Shown here: piece after piece, positions 8,393-17,827 of the stretch
How the letters are laid out: each line of letters begins with the position of its first letter
How positions within the stretch are numbered: the stretch's first letter is position 1
From: WTJY01 sp045105475
Lineage (GTDB): Bacteria > Chloroflexota > Anaerolineae > Promineifilales > Promineifilaceae
DNA length: 64,000 nt
Direction of reading: 5' to 3'
Assembly: GCA_045105475.1 (NCBI GenBank)
Contig: JBGCDP010000066.1
Span: forward strand, 1 to 64,000
The notes under the pieces: generated by a model
Database searches by the model: none
What the model saw: only the letters and a program-made list of their open reading frames with translations
Told to the model about the DNA's origin: nothing
Translations under genes and position numbers: made by a program

Positions 8393-9196
8393 TTACCGGC
8401 CCAAAACTGTCCCACCGTCTATCGGGACAATCGCCCCATTCATGTAAGCACCTGCACGAGAGCCTAAAAACAGCGCCAAGCCCCCCATATCTTCTGGCGA
8501 TCCAACCCGGCCGAGCGGGCAAGTCGATTCGAACTGCTTTAACCCATCAGGGTCATCAATCATAAACTGGGTCATTTTGCTAGGGAAAAAGCCAGGAGCA
8601 ATCGCATTGACAGTGATGTTTTCTTTGCCCAATTCAGCCGCCAGCACACGAGTTAGCTGATGCACGGCCGCTTTACTCGCTGCATAAGGGAAGTTGTTAA
8701 AAATCGGCACATGAATCCCGTCGATGGAGCCGATATTAACAACCCGCGCAGGATCAGACTTTGTGCCAGAGGCTTTTAGCATCGGCATCAAATCGCGGGT
8801 CAATAAAAAGATCGCCTTCACGTTGATGTCCATCGTTTTGTCATAACCAACCTCTGGAAACTCTTCAAAGGGTGCTCCCCACGTTGCGCCAGCGTTATTA
8901 AACAAAATATCGAGCGATTCTTCTTTGGCTTTAAGCTCATCCACCAGAGCTTCGCGCCCAGCATTACTGGCTAAGTCGGCCGGTAATGCAATACATTGCC
9001 CGCCGTTTAAAGCACCCGCTGTGAGTTCGGCCGCAACCGCCTCACAAACATCCGCCTTGCGTGACGAGATATAAACTTTGGCGCCGTTCGCCACATAAGC
9101 TTGGGCGATCATCAGCCCGATCCCACGGGAGCCGCCTGTAACCAAAACCGTTTTGTCTTTAACCGAAAATAAGTTAGATAGTGTCAGTGTATTCAT
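8393..9196 (-). CDS. SDR-family oxidoreductase (gluconate dehydrogenase/ketoacyl reductase-like)
   Basis: A 267-residue classical short-chain dehydrogenase: TGGSRGIG cofactor motif (about 21-28), NNAGA, the catalytic Ser in VNIGSIDG, and YAASK as the active-site Tyr/Lys. The C-terminal GGTVLGR tail is typical of FabG/gluconate 5-dehydrogenase-like enzymes. NADP(H)-dependent interconversion of a hydroxy and a keto compound is expected; the substrate is not determinable. AGGAAAA upstream of the ATG is the likely ribosome-binding site. It may work with the downstream enolase-superfamily enzyme in a sugar-acid route. Confidence 0.88.
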   Translation of the reverse strand: MNTLTLSNLFSVKDKTVLVTGGSRGIGLMIAQAYVANGAKVYISSRKADVCEAVAAELTAGALNGGQCIALPADLASNAGREALVDELKAKEESLDILFNNAGATWGAPFEEFPEVGYDKTMDINVKAIFLLTRDLMPMLKASGTKSDPARVVNIGSIDGIHVPIFNNFPYAASKAAVHQLTRVLAAELGKENITVNAIAPGFFPSKMTQFMIDDPDGLKQFESTCPLGRVGSPEDMGGLALFLGSRAGAYMNGAIVPIDGGTVLGR

Positions 9197-9369
9197 ATAT
9201 TAATTTTTCCTGTTTTCATTGCATACGCGTCAAGATTCTTTCATAATCGCCGCTTCTTGACCAGTTAATCAGTTGCCCAGCATACTTTGCGTTAAGGGCC
9301 GGTGTTGCTTCGATCAAACAAACACCGACGACCTCAATCCCGGTGAGAAGCACACCGAATACCGAAACT

Positions 9370-11763
9370 ATGTCCATTTGGCGCCGGAATGAAGAATTAG
9401 AAGACACATCGGCCGATGTCGCTTACCGTGGCCGGCTTTTCTTCTTACAACTGATTATTCTCATCTCAATTAGCCTTTTACTATTTCGTGTGTTTTGGCT
9501 TCAACAAGTTCGTGGTGATGACCTAAACCTACAGTCGGCCGACAATCGGACCGCTCGCCTGCTCATCGACGCCCCACGAGGCGTTATTTTTGACCGGCAT
9601 GGCAATCTATTGGCAACCAATGAGCCCAGCTTCAACGTCACCATTACACCCGCGTTTTTACCCACTGACGACGCTGAAAGGCTTGCTGTGTTCCAACGTC
9701 TTTCACTTTTAACCGGCGTCCCCGTCACCAATACAGTTGAGCAGCAGGCGCTCATTGACGCGGCCGACCCTGCAATTGTGCGTCAATACACTGAATTGGC
9801 CCGCCTGTACGGCGCACCTGTGGGCGATACCCTTGATGCATCCGGCATCATCCCGCAGCTGCCATCCAGTATTCAAGACGTTTATGACACATTTAGCTTT
9901 GCTCAATATCTGCCCGCTACGGTTCGAGCAGGTGTAACCATCACAGAAGCCTATCTCATCGAACAAGAAAGCCTCTACCTGCCGGGCGTCCGCATCATTC
10001 CCGAGCCGATTCGGCGTTACCCAACCGGTGAGCTAACCTCCCATCTTATCGGATTTATGGGGCCGCTCCCGAATGAACGCTGGCTTGACTTAGGCTATGA
10101 GCGTGATGATCGGGTGGGATTATCGGGGCTAGAAGTTTCGCTAGAGCCGCTGCTTGCTGGCCGCAAAGGGGAGCGTCAGATTATAACCGACTGGACCGGC
10201 CGTGAGGTCCAGCAGTTGGGCGTCACCGTTCCGCCTGTTCCTGGCTACAACGTCCATTTAACCTTAAACACGGAACTCCAAGCTGAAGCTGAGAGACTCT
10301 TGCTAAGCTATATGGAAGATCTGCGAAATTTCACTCAGCCAGACTTCTTTACCGGCCAGCCCGTCGGCCGTGAAGAGATTGAGCTGGGCGTTGTTGTCGC
10401 CGTTGACCCACGTGATGGTCAGGTGCTAGCGATGGTCAACATTCCAACCTGGGACAACAACCGTTTCTCTACAGAAATTCCGGTCGATTACTACCTGTCA
10501 CTTTTCCGTAACGACTATGAGCCATTCTTAAACCATGCAATTGCTGGACAATATCCTCCCGGATCAACGTTTAAAGTCGTCACAGTAGCGGCGGCGCTCC
10601 AAGAAGGTGTTGTGTCACCTGAACGCCGTTTAGACACGCCCGGCGTCATCACTGTTGCGAATCAATTTGCGCCTAACGACCCCGGCCGTGCGCAGGATTT
10701 CGTTTGCTGGATTAGTTTGGCCCCGACATTTAGTGAACACGGTTCGATGGATGCGGTTTCTGGTTTAGCAGAATCCTGCGATATCTACATGTATAAAATT
10801 GCTGGTGGCTTTAGAGAAGACAACATTCGAGGGTTAGGGATCAATACACTTGCCGAATATTCTCGCCAGTTTGGCTTCGGCCGAGTGCAAGGGATCGAAC
10901 TGCCGCTTGAAGCACCCGGAAATATTCCAACCACCCAATGGAAACAGGTAAATTTTGGCGAGCCATGGTCAACGGGTGACGACTATAACTCATCAATTGG
11001 TCAAGGGTTTATCACCGCAACCCCACTACAGGTTGCTCAAATGGCGGCCGTCATTGCAAATGGTGGCTTCCTCTATCGGCCGCGTTTGGTACATCACCTA
11101 ACTGATGCAGAAGGCAATGTGTTTGTGCTGAATGAGGATCTAAACCCAGTCCCGGCCGCCGAAGCCAATGTACCTATCTCTGAAGATGGTGAAGTTGGTT
11201 TTGTTGGGCAAGTAATCGATGTCCTTGATGTTTCACCCGAATTCATAGATGTGGTGGCGGAAGGGATGCGGGTCACAAATACGCTTGATGGTACAGGAAC
11301 AGCGTGGCTTTTTAATCGGGATGAAGATGGTGAACCTGTTTCGAATTGGCTGGATCGCTTTGGCATTGTTTCAGGTGGAAAGTCAGGTACGTCTGAATTT
11401 TGTGACAACTTATCACAACGCAAAGGGTGGTGTACGGAAGAAAAGATTCTGAACGCAGAAGTTTTGCCCACGCACTCTTGGTTTGTCGCTTATGCACCGT
11501 TTGATGAGCCTGAGATCGCAATCGCCGCCTTTGTCTACTATGGTGGTGAAGGCTCCCAATGGGCAGGCCCGATTATTCGAGATTTAATGGCTGCTTATTA
11601 CGGTGTTGACCAATACGAAGGAAACGCGATATTAGAGGAAGAGCTTATTCCTGATTCAGTTAAAGCCCGCCGTGATCAACCCGTCGATCTTGGTCCATTT
11701 GATGAAGAGGGAGAGCCATTGCCAGACTCAGAACCGGCCGAAGGTGAGGAAAACGCCAATTAA
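9370..11763 (+). CDS. mrdA: Penicillin-binding protein 2 (peptidoglycan D,D-transpeptidase)
   Basis: A 797-residue class B penicillin-binding protein. One N-terminal membrane anchor (about 24-46), the dimerisation/linker domain opening with APRGVIFDRHGNLLA, then the transpeptidase domain with the active-site motif PPGSTFK (SxxK), SCD in the SxN position and KSGT in the KTG position. The long insert and overall order match PBP2 of elongation more than FtsI. The frame can also open at GTG 9343; neither start has a strong ribosome-binding site and I prefer the ATG. The C-terminal ~40 residues are acidic. PBP2 normally works with RodA and MreB, which are not in this window. CGGCCG occurs eleven times within the gene. 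Confidence 0.87.
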   Translation: MSIWRRNEELEDTSADVAYRGRLFFLQLIILISISLLLFRVFWLQQVRGDDLNLQSADNRTARLLIDAPRGVIFDRHGNLLATNEPSFNVTITPAFLPTDDAERLAVFQRLSLLTGVPVTNTVEQQALIDAADPAIVRQYTELARLYGAPVGDTLDASGIIPQLPSSIQDVYDTFSFAQYLPATVRAGVTITEAYLIEQESLYLPGVRIIPEPIRRYPTGELTSHLIGFMGPLPNERWLDLGYERDDRVGLSGLEVSLEPLLAGRKGERQIITDWTGREVQQLGVTVPPVPGYNVHLTLNTELQAEAERLLLSYMEDLRNFTQPDFFTGQPVGREEIELGVVVAVDPRDGQVLAMVNIPTWDNNRFSTEIPVDYYLSLFRNDYEPFLNHAIAGQYPPGSTFKVVTVAAALQEGVVSPERRLDTPGVITVANQFAPNDPGRAQDFVCWISLAPTFSEHGSMDAVSGLAESCDIYMYKIAGGFREDNIRGLGINTLAEYSRQFGFGRVQGIELPLEAPGNIPTTQWKQVNFGEPWSTGDDYNSSIGQGFITATPLQVAQMAAVIANGGFLYRPRLVHHLTDAEGNVFVLNEDLNPVPAAEANVPISEDGEVGFVGQVIDVLDVSPEFIDVVAEGMRVTNTLDGTGTAWLFNRDEDGEPVSNWLDRFGIVSGGKSGTSEFCDNLSQRKGWCTEEKILNAEVLPTHSWFVAYAPFDEPEIAIAAFVYYGGEGSQWAGPIIRDLMAAYYGVDQYEGNAILEEELIPDSVKARRDQPVDLGPFDEEGEPLPDSEPAEGEENAN

Positions 11764-11838
11764 CTAAGTCTCGGCATACCAAAATCAAAGCATCTGTAAC
11801 TTTTGCCTCTCGAATGGATATTATCTATAGAGGTGCAA

Positions 11839-12321
11839 ATGATTACATTTCATGATTTATACCAACGCTACGCCTCAGACGTTTATCGATTCGCTTATTG
11901 GCTTTCTGGAAATCAAGCGGAAGCTGAAGATATCGCTTCAGAAACGTTTGTCCGTGCGTGGGTCGGCCGCCACAATATCCGCACCAGCACCGTCAAAGCC
12001 TATCTATTCACAATCGCCCGTAATCTATTCCTGCAAGGGCAACGCCAATCAAAGCGACACTTTGAGCTAGATTTCGAACAGGCGGACACCGCCCCGGGCC
12101 CACTAGAAACTGTCTCAGCCTTCAATGAACTCGAAACAATCCATGAGGCCCTGCAAAAGCTCCCTGAAGTTGACCGGGCCGCATTCCTCATGCGGGTTCT
12201 AGACGAAATACCTTATCAAGAAATCGCCAACGCCCTCTCTATTTCACTCTCGGCCGCCAAAGTGAAAGTACACCGTACTCGAATAAAATTAGCCTCTTTG
12301 AAGAAAGGAGATATAGATTAA
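11839..12321 (+). CDS. ECF-type RNA polymerase sigma factor
   Basis: A 160-residue sigma-70-family factor with region 2 (YRFAYWLSGNQAEAEDIASETFVRAW, shown only in part) binding the -10 element and core polymerase, and region 4 (LPEVDRAAFLMRV then a helix-turn-helix around YQEIANALSISLSAAKVKVH) binding the -35 element. The absence of regions 1 and 3 makes it group IV (ECF). AGAGGTG five bases before the ATG at 11839 fixes the start. Its TAA overlaps the ATG of the next gene, a putative anti-sigma factor, the classical arrangement for a coupled sigma/anti-sigma pair. Confidence 0.9.
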   Translation: MITFHDLYQRYASDVYRFAYWLSGNQAEAEDIASETFVRAWVGRHNIRTSTVKAYLFTIARNLFLQGQRQSKRHFELDFEQADTAPGPLETVSAFNELETIHEALQKLPEVDRAAFLMRVLDEIPYQEIANALSISLSAAKVKVHRTRIKLASLKKGDID

Positions 12322-12740
12322 TGAATATCACACGTGACGTTATAACCGACTTGCTTCCCCTCTATTTAGCTGAAGAAGCCAGCGCAGATAGCACAATCCT
12401 TATTGAAAAGTTTCTGGAGCAAGATCCTGAATTTGCAAAGCTCATCACAGATGTTAATTCAGAATCCTTAATCCCAAAGAATGCCCCCCTAGAGTCTACC
12501 CCCGATCAAGAATTAACAGCCCTAACCAAAGCCAAACGTCTGATCAATTTGCGCAGCTGGCTAATGGGGTCTTCCTTATTTTTTACAGCCTCTCTTTTTG
12601 GTCTTCGAAACATTGGTAACGGCATCGAATGGATTTGGCACGGGTTTTTATTAGGCTTTGCAATCTGCCTCAGCCTCGCCGTCGGCAGTTGGATTGCATA
12701 TTTCACAATTAGGCAGCGCTTAATCAAAATTGGTATCTAA
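12321..12740 (+). CDS. Putative membrane anti-sigma factor lacking zinc ligands
   Basis: A 139-residue protein. The N-terminus (VITDLLPLYLAEEASADS then a helix) follows the pattern of zf-HC2-type anti-sigma domains, but the His/Cys zinc ligands are absent. Two membrane helices follow (about 78-95 and 101-125), giving a cytoplasmic N-terminus suited to hold the sigma factor at the membrane. The start overlaps the sigma stop by one base and AGGAG lies upstream, so translation is coupled. Role is inferred from position and the weak N-terminal resemblance. Confidence 0.6.
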   Translation: MNITRDVITDLLPLYLAEEASADSTILIEKFLEQDPEFAKLITDVNSESLIPKNAPLESTPDQELTALTKAKRLINLRSWLMGSSLFFTASLFGLRNIGNGIEWIWHGFLLGFAICLSLAVGSWIAYFTIRQRLIKIGI

Positions 12741-12902
12741 GCGATAAAGATCTCGTGAACATCTTGCAAGGTTTTGCTTTATGCGAAAGATAATCAACCG
12801 GCAAATGGTCAATAAGACAACTACACTCTGTTTCGCTTATTATGGGCTTTTAGTCCATGATCTATACTGGGCTTCGCCATTAGCATTATCATAAAACCGA
12901 TT

Positions 12903-14492
12903 ATGAATACCTACCGAAAAATCTTAGCAGGCATGGTTCTGAGCAATACGCTGGGCACATTTATCCTATTCTTCTACTTCGCTTACATCGATATTGAAAC
13001 CTTCGAAACAAACTTGGTTTTTTGGCGTGGTAGCAATGCAGATTGGATCACCTTTTCAGTCGTGATGGTATTACTCGCCATTATCAATGTATGTATCGCC
13101 AGCTATTTCGGCCGTCAATTGGAAGCTTGGGACACCAAGCTTATGGGTGGGTTATCGATTGAATCGGTCCCCGCGCACATCATTCGATGGGCGGCCGCCT
13201 ATCCGATTATCATCGCGTCTATCAGCCTGATTGGCTGGTTTGTGGCCGGGCTGTTCTTTTCACAAGGGGGGTTAGACTTTGGCTCAACCAACGCAACGAT
13301 TTTTGTGAGAACCTTTTTTGGCATCTCGGTCATCGGCGGTATCACTACCTCCGTTTTGATTTTCATGTTCAGCGATTTGCTATGGCGCGAACGATTCGCT
13401 CGCTTTTTTCCAGATGGCTCCTTCAGCAACACTCGTTTGATCCGTGTATCAGTTAGCCGTCGCCTGCTGGCCGTCTTTATGCTGACCGGCGTTGTCCCTT
13501 TGCTCATTTTAGGTTCAAGCGCTTGGAACGGTACACGTGCTTTAATCGGTGTTTCGGCCGACTCTGCACAAATGATTACGCAGCTTGAACAGATTATCAT
13601 TTTTGTAGTCGTCGTCGGACTTGTTAGCAACCTACTGCTTAGCTACTTCTCTTCCCGCAGCATCGTCCAGCCTATGCTCAAACTATCGTCAGCAATGGGC
13701 AAAGTTTCGGCCGGGGATCTCTCATCCCGCGTGCCTGTGGTTGCCAATGACGAAATTGGTGAGTTAACGGCCCACTTTAACCTGATGCTTGAAAAACTAG
13801 AGCAAAGCCAGCTCATGCGTGACCTTTTCGGCCGCTATGTAAGCCAGGAGGTTGCAGACCAAGTCATCGAGCAAGGAGCCAGCTTAGGTGGGGAAAACGT
13901 TCAGGCAACCGCCCTATTTGCCGACATTCGCGACTTCACCGGCCTAACCGAACGCTTACCACCACAACAAGTCGTTGACATTCTAAACCGCTACTACACC
14001 CGCATGGTTGACGCCATCGTCGAGAACGGCGGCATCGTCAATAAGTTTGGCGGTGATTCTTTACTCGCCATTTTCGGGGTCCCAATCAAGCGAGACGATC
14101 ATGCGCTCGATGCGATTCAAGCGGCCAAAGCGATGAATCAGGCTCTAATCGCGTTTAACATCGAACAAAAAGAATTAGGCTTACAGCCTTTGGAAATCGG
14201 TATCGGAATATCATCAGGCGAAATGGTAGCGGGCAATATCGGTGGCACGGCCAGGCTTGAATATACGGTCATCGGTGACCCGGTCAATCTAGCCGCCAGG
14301 CTACAATCGCTCACTAAAGATTGGGGCATGACCGTTTTGCTCAGCGAAGATACAGAACGGTCGCTAACAGACTGCTTGATTGATTGTGCCAAACTAATCG
14401 AACCGGTTGAGACAATTACCGTCAGAGGCAAAAAAGAGCCAAAGCTTGTCTATAAGCTGATTGAGCCGACTTCCATCAAATTAGCTGTGTAA
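12903..14492 (+). CDS. Membrane-bound class III adenylate cyclase with HAMP domain
   Basis: A 529-residue signalling enzyme: six membrane helices in the first ~250 residues, a HAMP linker (about 253-310), and a class III nucleotide cyclase domain (about 335-520). The metal-binding aspartates lie in FADIRDFT and KFGGDSLLAIFG, the adenine-specifying Lys/Asp pair fits KFGGD and EYTVIGDPVNLAARL, and the transition-state Asn/Arg are in that last motif, so ATP to cAMP is the expected reaction. The architecture matches the Rv1318c-type mycobacterial cyclases. No Shine-Dalgarno precedes the ATG. It is upstream of a kinase gene and near a phosphodiesterase-like gene. Confidence 0.9.
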   Translation: MNTYRKILAGMVLSNTLGTFILFFYFAYIDIETFETNLVFWRGSNADWITFSVVMVLLAIINVCIASYFGRQLEAWDTKLMGGLSIESVPAHIIRWAAAYPIIIASISLIGWFVAGLFFSQGGLDFGSTNATIFVRTFFGISVIGGITTSVLIFMFSDLLWRERFARFFPDGSFSNTRLIRVSVSRRLLAVFMLTGVVPLLILGSSAWNGTRALIGVSADSAQMITQLEQIIIFVVVVGLVSNLLLSYFSSRSIVQPMLKLSSAMGKVSAGDLSSRVPVVANDEIGELTAHFNLMLEKLEQSQLMRDLFGRYVSQEVADQVIEQGASLGGENVQATALFADIRDFTGLTERLPPQQVVDILNRYYTRMVDAIVENGGIVNKFGGDSLLAIFGVPIKRDDHALDAIQAAKAMNQALIAFNIEQKELGLQPLEIGIGISSGEMVAGNIGGTARLEYTVIGDPVNLAARLQSLTKDWGMTVLLSEDTERSLTDCLIDCAKLIEPVETITVRGKKEPKLVYKLIEPTSIKLAV

Positions 14493-14532
14493 ACAACCTT
14501 GATGATGTGTTGTGAAAAGGGTGTTCGGCCGG

Positions 14533-14561
14533 TTGTCCTTCTTATTTGATCCAGCTACTAT
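14533..14561 (+). promoter_or_regulatory. Candidate sigma-70 promoter of the kinase gene
   Basis: TTGTCC (14533-14538) and TACTAT (14556-14561) are separated by 17 bp and lie about 35 bp before the kinase start. Match to consensus is moderate. Confidence 0.35.
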
Positions 14562-14596
14562 AAAGGTCAATTATAAAAAGCTGGGATTAATCGTTA

Positions 14597-16687
14597 ATGG
14601 ATTCACTTGAGAATGGAACAATTCTGCATGATCGCTACGAGGTTTTAGAGCAAATCGGCCGGGGCGGATTTGGTGCCGTCTACCGGGCAATGGACAAGTC
14701 TCTGAACCGTATTTGTGCCGTCAAAGAGAATCTAAACGACACCGATGAATCCAATCGACAATTTCATCGTGAAGCCTCGCTTTTAGCCGGGCTCAACCAT
14801 CGCAGCCTGCCCAGAGTAACCGACCATTTTCGCATGGATGGGCAAGGGCAATACCTTGTCATGGACTTCATTGAGGGGAAGAGTCTACAAGAACTGCTGG
14901 CCGCCAAAAAAGGACCACTCAATGAAGATGACATTGCGCGCTGGATGATTCAAGTCACTCAAGCGCTCAATTATCTGCACAACCGTCAGCCCCCCATCAT
15001 TCATCGAGACATCAAACCGGCGAATATCATCGTTAATCAAGACGGCCGGGCCGTTTTGGTTGACTTTGGCATTTCTAAAGTCGTAGAGGGAGGTGGGCAA
15101 ACAACAATGGGAGCCCGAGCAATCACACCTGGCTTTAGCCCACCAGAACAATATGGTGTTAGTTCAACCGATAATCGATCAGATTTATACTCATTGGGCG
15201 CCACAATGTATGCCTGCATCACAGGTAAAAACCCACCAGAAAGCATTCAAATGATGATGGGGCAAGCCTCACTCTCAGAGCCAGAATCACTGAATAATGC
15301 TATTTCCCGGCCGTTAAGCGATGTGATTCGGCATTCGATGATTTTAGCCATGGGCAGCCGCTATCAAAGTGCGGTTGAAATGGAAGGGGCTTTAAAACAA
15401 GCGACGACAGAGCCTTTGCCAGAACAGCCAAAATCAGCCGATGAGTTTGCCCCAACAATAGATCCACCAGAACTGCCACAAGGCCCTCAGGTCGTTTTTG
15501 ACCCAGACCCACCCTCAAATGCCATCCAGCAACCGGTTTCTGCACCTGCGGTCCCTGCCTCTAATCCGATTTCAGCCCCGCCATCAACCGGTTCAACCGG
15601 ACGAGCGTCTAGGCCAACCCCATCGAAAAAGCTCAAAAAGAAAAATACGTTGCCGATTTGGGCCTGGATTATTATCGGCATCGGCTTATCGATCATCATG
15701 TGCATAGTCGGCATTGGCCTTTTGACCTACTTGATTCCAACACCTGAAACGCCAGCCGCAAACGATGGAAATACGGGGGAAATTCAACCGGTTATTAGTC
15801 AGCCAATTGAAGTCGATGGATTTGTGATTAATTGGCGGATGGGCGGAAATTTATTTACCCAATCAAACAATGAAGCAGGTGAGCAGGCAAGGGTTTCTCA
15901 CTTTGCATTAGATCACAATACCGGCACAAGTTATGCCATTACGGTTGATCAAATAATTGTCATTGACAAATTTGGGAATCTAATTGACCAAGCTGTCTAT
16001 TCGGCCGCATTTTCGGTACAAGACATGACCATCGGGCCAGATGGGAATCTATATGTCTTAGACCGAACCGCGGCCGAAAACTTTGTGCGCGTTTTTAACC
16101 CCGATCTCGAATTTCTCCGTGAAATTGGCTCACGTGATAATGGGGACAACACGATGAGCAGCTCCCCATCTAACTTAGTTTTTGGGCCAGATGGCTTACT
16201 CTGGATGTTAGATTATCGAGCAAGTGAGGATCTTGGCTATGACCAATTATTCAAACTAGATCCAGTAACGGGCGACGTGGTTGAATTGCTCCAGCTTGAT
16301 AGCAATTATTCCATTTCAGATCAGCTCATTCAGGGCGCAAACACCAAGCTTTACCTACTGCTTGGTTCAGATTCAACCGCGATCGAAGTCGACGCTCAGT
16401 TCGGGTCTGTGCGCGAAATAACGGTGCCAGAATCTAATTTTGTTGATTCGTTAGGGGTTGGGGCCGATGGGACGTTTTATGCAGGGGTTGCCCAAGATCA
16501 GGTTTTTATCCACTTTGACCAAGATGGAAATCTTATTAAACAATTTGGGGATCGTTCATCAGAGTCTGATGTAGGCTACCCTCCTGGGATTTTTTACAAC
16601 ATCGAAAAGATCGAGCTCTTTGATAACAACCTATTCGTAATAGATGAATCAGTGACCTACAGCTACCTGGTCTCTATATTTCCTTAA
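14597..16687 (+). CDS. Membrane Ser/Thr protein kinase with extracytoplasmic NHL-like propeller
   Basis: A 696-residue receptor-like kinase. The kinase domain (about 14-270) is complete: glycine loop IGRGGFG (20-26), ATP Lys43, catalytic loop HRDIKPAN (136-143) and DFG (156-158). A Pro/Ser-rich linker leads to one membrane helix (about 352-378), and the remaining ~310 residues form a repeat-containing domain (FGPDGLLWMLD, GPDGNLYVLD, GADGTFYAGV) typical of NHL/SMP-30-like beta-propellers outside the cell. PknD of mycobacteria has the same layout, which supports ligand sensing through the propeller. It is 104 bp downstream of the cyclase gene; its 3' end overlaps the convergent phosphoesterase gene by 14 bp. 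Confidence 0.9.
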   Translation: MDSLENGTILHDRYEVLEQIGRGGFGAVYRAMDKSLNRICAVKENLNDTDESNRQFHREASLLAGLNHRSLPRVTDHFRMDGQGQYLVMDFIEGKSLQELLAAKKGPLNEDDIARWMIQVTQALNYLHNRQPPIIHRDIKPANIIVNQDGRAVLVDFGISKVVEGGGQTTMGARAITPGFSPPEQYGVSSTDNRSDLYSLGATMYACITGKNPPESIQMMMGQASLSEPESLNNAISRPLSDVIRHSMILAMGSRYQSAVEMEGALKQATTEPLPEQPKSADEFAPTIDPPELPQGPQVVFDPDPPSNAIQQPVSAPAVPASNPISAPPSTGSTGRASRPTPSKKLKKKNTLPIWAWIIIGIGLSIIMCIVGIGLLTYLIPTPETPAANDGNTGEIQPVISQPIEVDGFVINWRMGGNLFTQSNNEAGEQARVSHFALDHNTGTSYAITVDQIIVIDKFGNLIDQAVYSAAFSVQDMTIGPDGNLYVLDRTAAENFVRVFNPDLEFLREIGSRDNGDNTMSSSPSNLVFGPDGLLWMLDYRASEDLGYDQLFKLDPVTGDVVELLQLDSNYSISDQLIQGANTKLYLLLGSDSTAIEVDAQFGSVREITVPESNFVDSLGVGADGTFYAGVAQDQVFIHFDQDGNLIKQFGDRSSESDVGYPPGIFYNIEKIELFDNNLFVIDESVTYSYLVSIFP

Positions 16688-17558
16688 GCTGAAAAGACGT
16701 TGAACACCGTTCTGTGCTAGCCACAGCGACTGCTCTAGCTGAAGGGCTTTTTGAGTCTGCTTTTTTCACTACACGTTCAAACGAGTGTTGATGCACAATC
16801 GTTTGCCCATTAAACAGATGTACAAAGGCATATCCCGGTGGGTCTGAAACAAAGGCAGGGTCTTTTGCACCCGGCCATGCTGCAAACTGGGCAAAGGTGC
16901 TGGGAGCGCATGAGTACATGATTCCATCTTTAATGTTTTGCATCGGTTGATGGATATGGCCGTGAAACACTCCGTGTAACCGGTCTTTAGCTGTTAAAAA
17001 GATGTCGTGAAGCTCAGCTTCATTGATGATCATCATGTGGGAATCAAACCACGGAGAGTTAATTGGCCAAAGCGGGTAATGCATAAAAACGGTTAGAGGG
17101 GGTCCCTCAGCCGTACATTCCTGGCGCAATACTTCTAGCTGACGATCTGAGATCATCCCATGTGGGTCAAGCTCATCGGCCGCCCGGCCGTCTACAACTA
17201 AAAATCGATTGCCATTCACATCAAAACGGTAAACCAGCTCGTCATCCATGAGGTCAACTTTAGGTCCTATCTTTAGAAATTTCCGGATGTCTGCAGCGGT
17301 GTCATGGTTGCCATTAGCAAAATAAATCGGCACATCTAAACGATCAAACAGCTCTGCCGCAAGCTTGTATGACGCATCTTCGGGGTTTGTGACTACATCC
17401 CCAGTGTGAATAACGAAATCCGGCCGATGTGGAAAGGAATTAATAATATCGACCACTTTCTCTGCACATGAATAGGACTCAAAACCATGGCGCTCATAGT
17501 CTTTTGTCGGCCCAATATGTGTATCTGAAATATGAATAAAATATGTTGATGGATTCAT
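16674..17558 (-). CDS. Calcineurin-like metallophosphoesterase (cAMP phosphodiesterase-like)
   Basis: A 294-residue two-metal phosphoesterase with all core motifs: ISDTHIG (D12, H14), HTGDVV, GNHD, MHYPLW and GHIH. The spacing and the His in the first motif resemble class III cyclic-nucleotide phosphodiesterases (CpdA/Rv0805), so hydrolysis of cAMP to AMP is the likely reaction; other phosphodiesters are possible. It lies on the minus strand, convergent with the kinase and one gene away from an adenylate cyclase, so synthesis and breakdown of cAMP would be encoded together. A CRP-like dyad is centred about 90 bp upstream of its start. Confidence 0.85.
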   Translation of the reverse strand: MNPSTYFIHISDTHIGPTKDYERHGFESYSCAEKVVDIINSFPHRPDFVIHTGDVVTNPEDASYKLAAELFDRLDVPIYFANGNHDTAADIRKFLKIGPKVDLMDDELVYRFDVNGNRFLVVDGRAADELDPHGMISDRQLEVLRQECTAEGPPLTVFMHYPLWPINSPWFDSHMMIINEAELHDIFLTAKDRLHGVFHGHIHQPMQNIKDGIMYSCAPSTFAQFAAWPGAKDPAFVSDPPGYAFVHLFNGQTIVHQHSFERVVKKADSKSPSARAVAVASTERCSTSFQLKEI

Positions 17559-17642
17559 GATAATAACCTGAGTTAGCCCAGGTATAGGTTTTTATCCTTA
17601 AGCTACTGCTTTCTTAAGTTCAAAGCAAAACCAAAGTACTAT

Positions 17643-17658
17643 TGTGAGTATTTTCACC
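17643..17658 (+). promoter_or_regulatory. CRP-like operator, nine of ten consensus positions
   Basis: TGTGA-GTATTT-TCACC fits the CRP consensus TGTGA-N6-TCACA at all positions but the last. It lies in the divergent region, about 85 bp upstream of the phosphodiesterase-like gene on the minus strand and 170 bp upstream of the cystathionine-lyase-like gene on the plus strand. Confidence 0.45.
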
Positions 17659-17827
17659 GTAAGTTTACTGCAAGATAAAATCAGTCATTTCACCTAATTT
17701 AGAATCTTTTACAAACAAATCACCTTACTACCTTCTCCCAGGCCTTATCCCTAGAACTCAACTACAATATGAGTAAAAACAATAGAAATATGACCCATTC
17801 GTGGCACAGCTACGCTAGGAGAAATTT

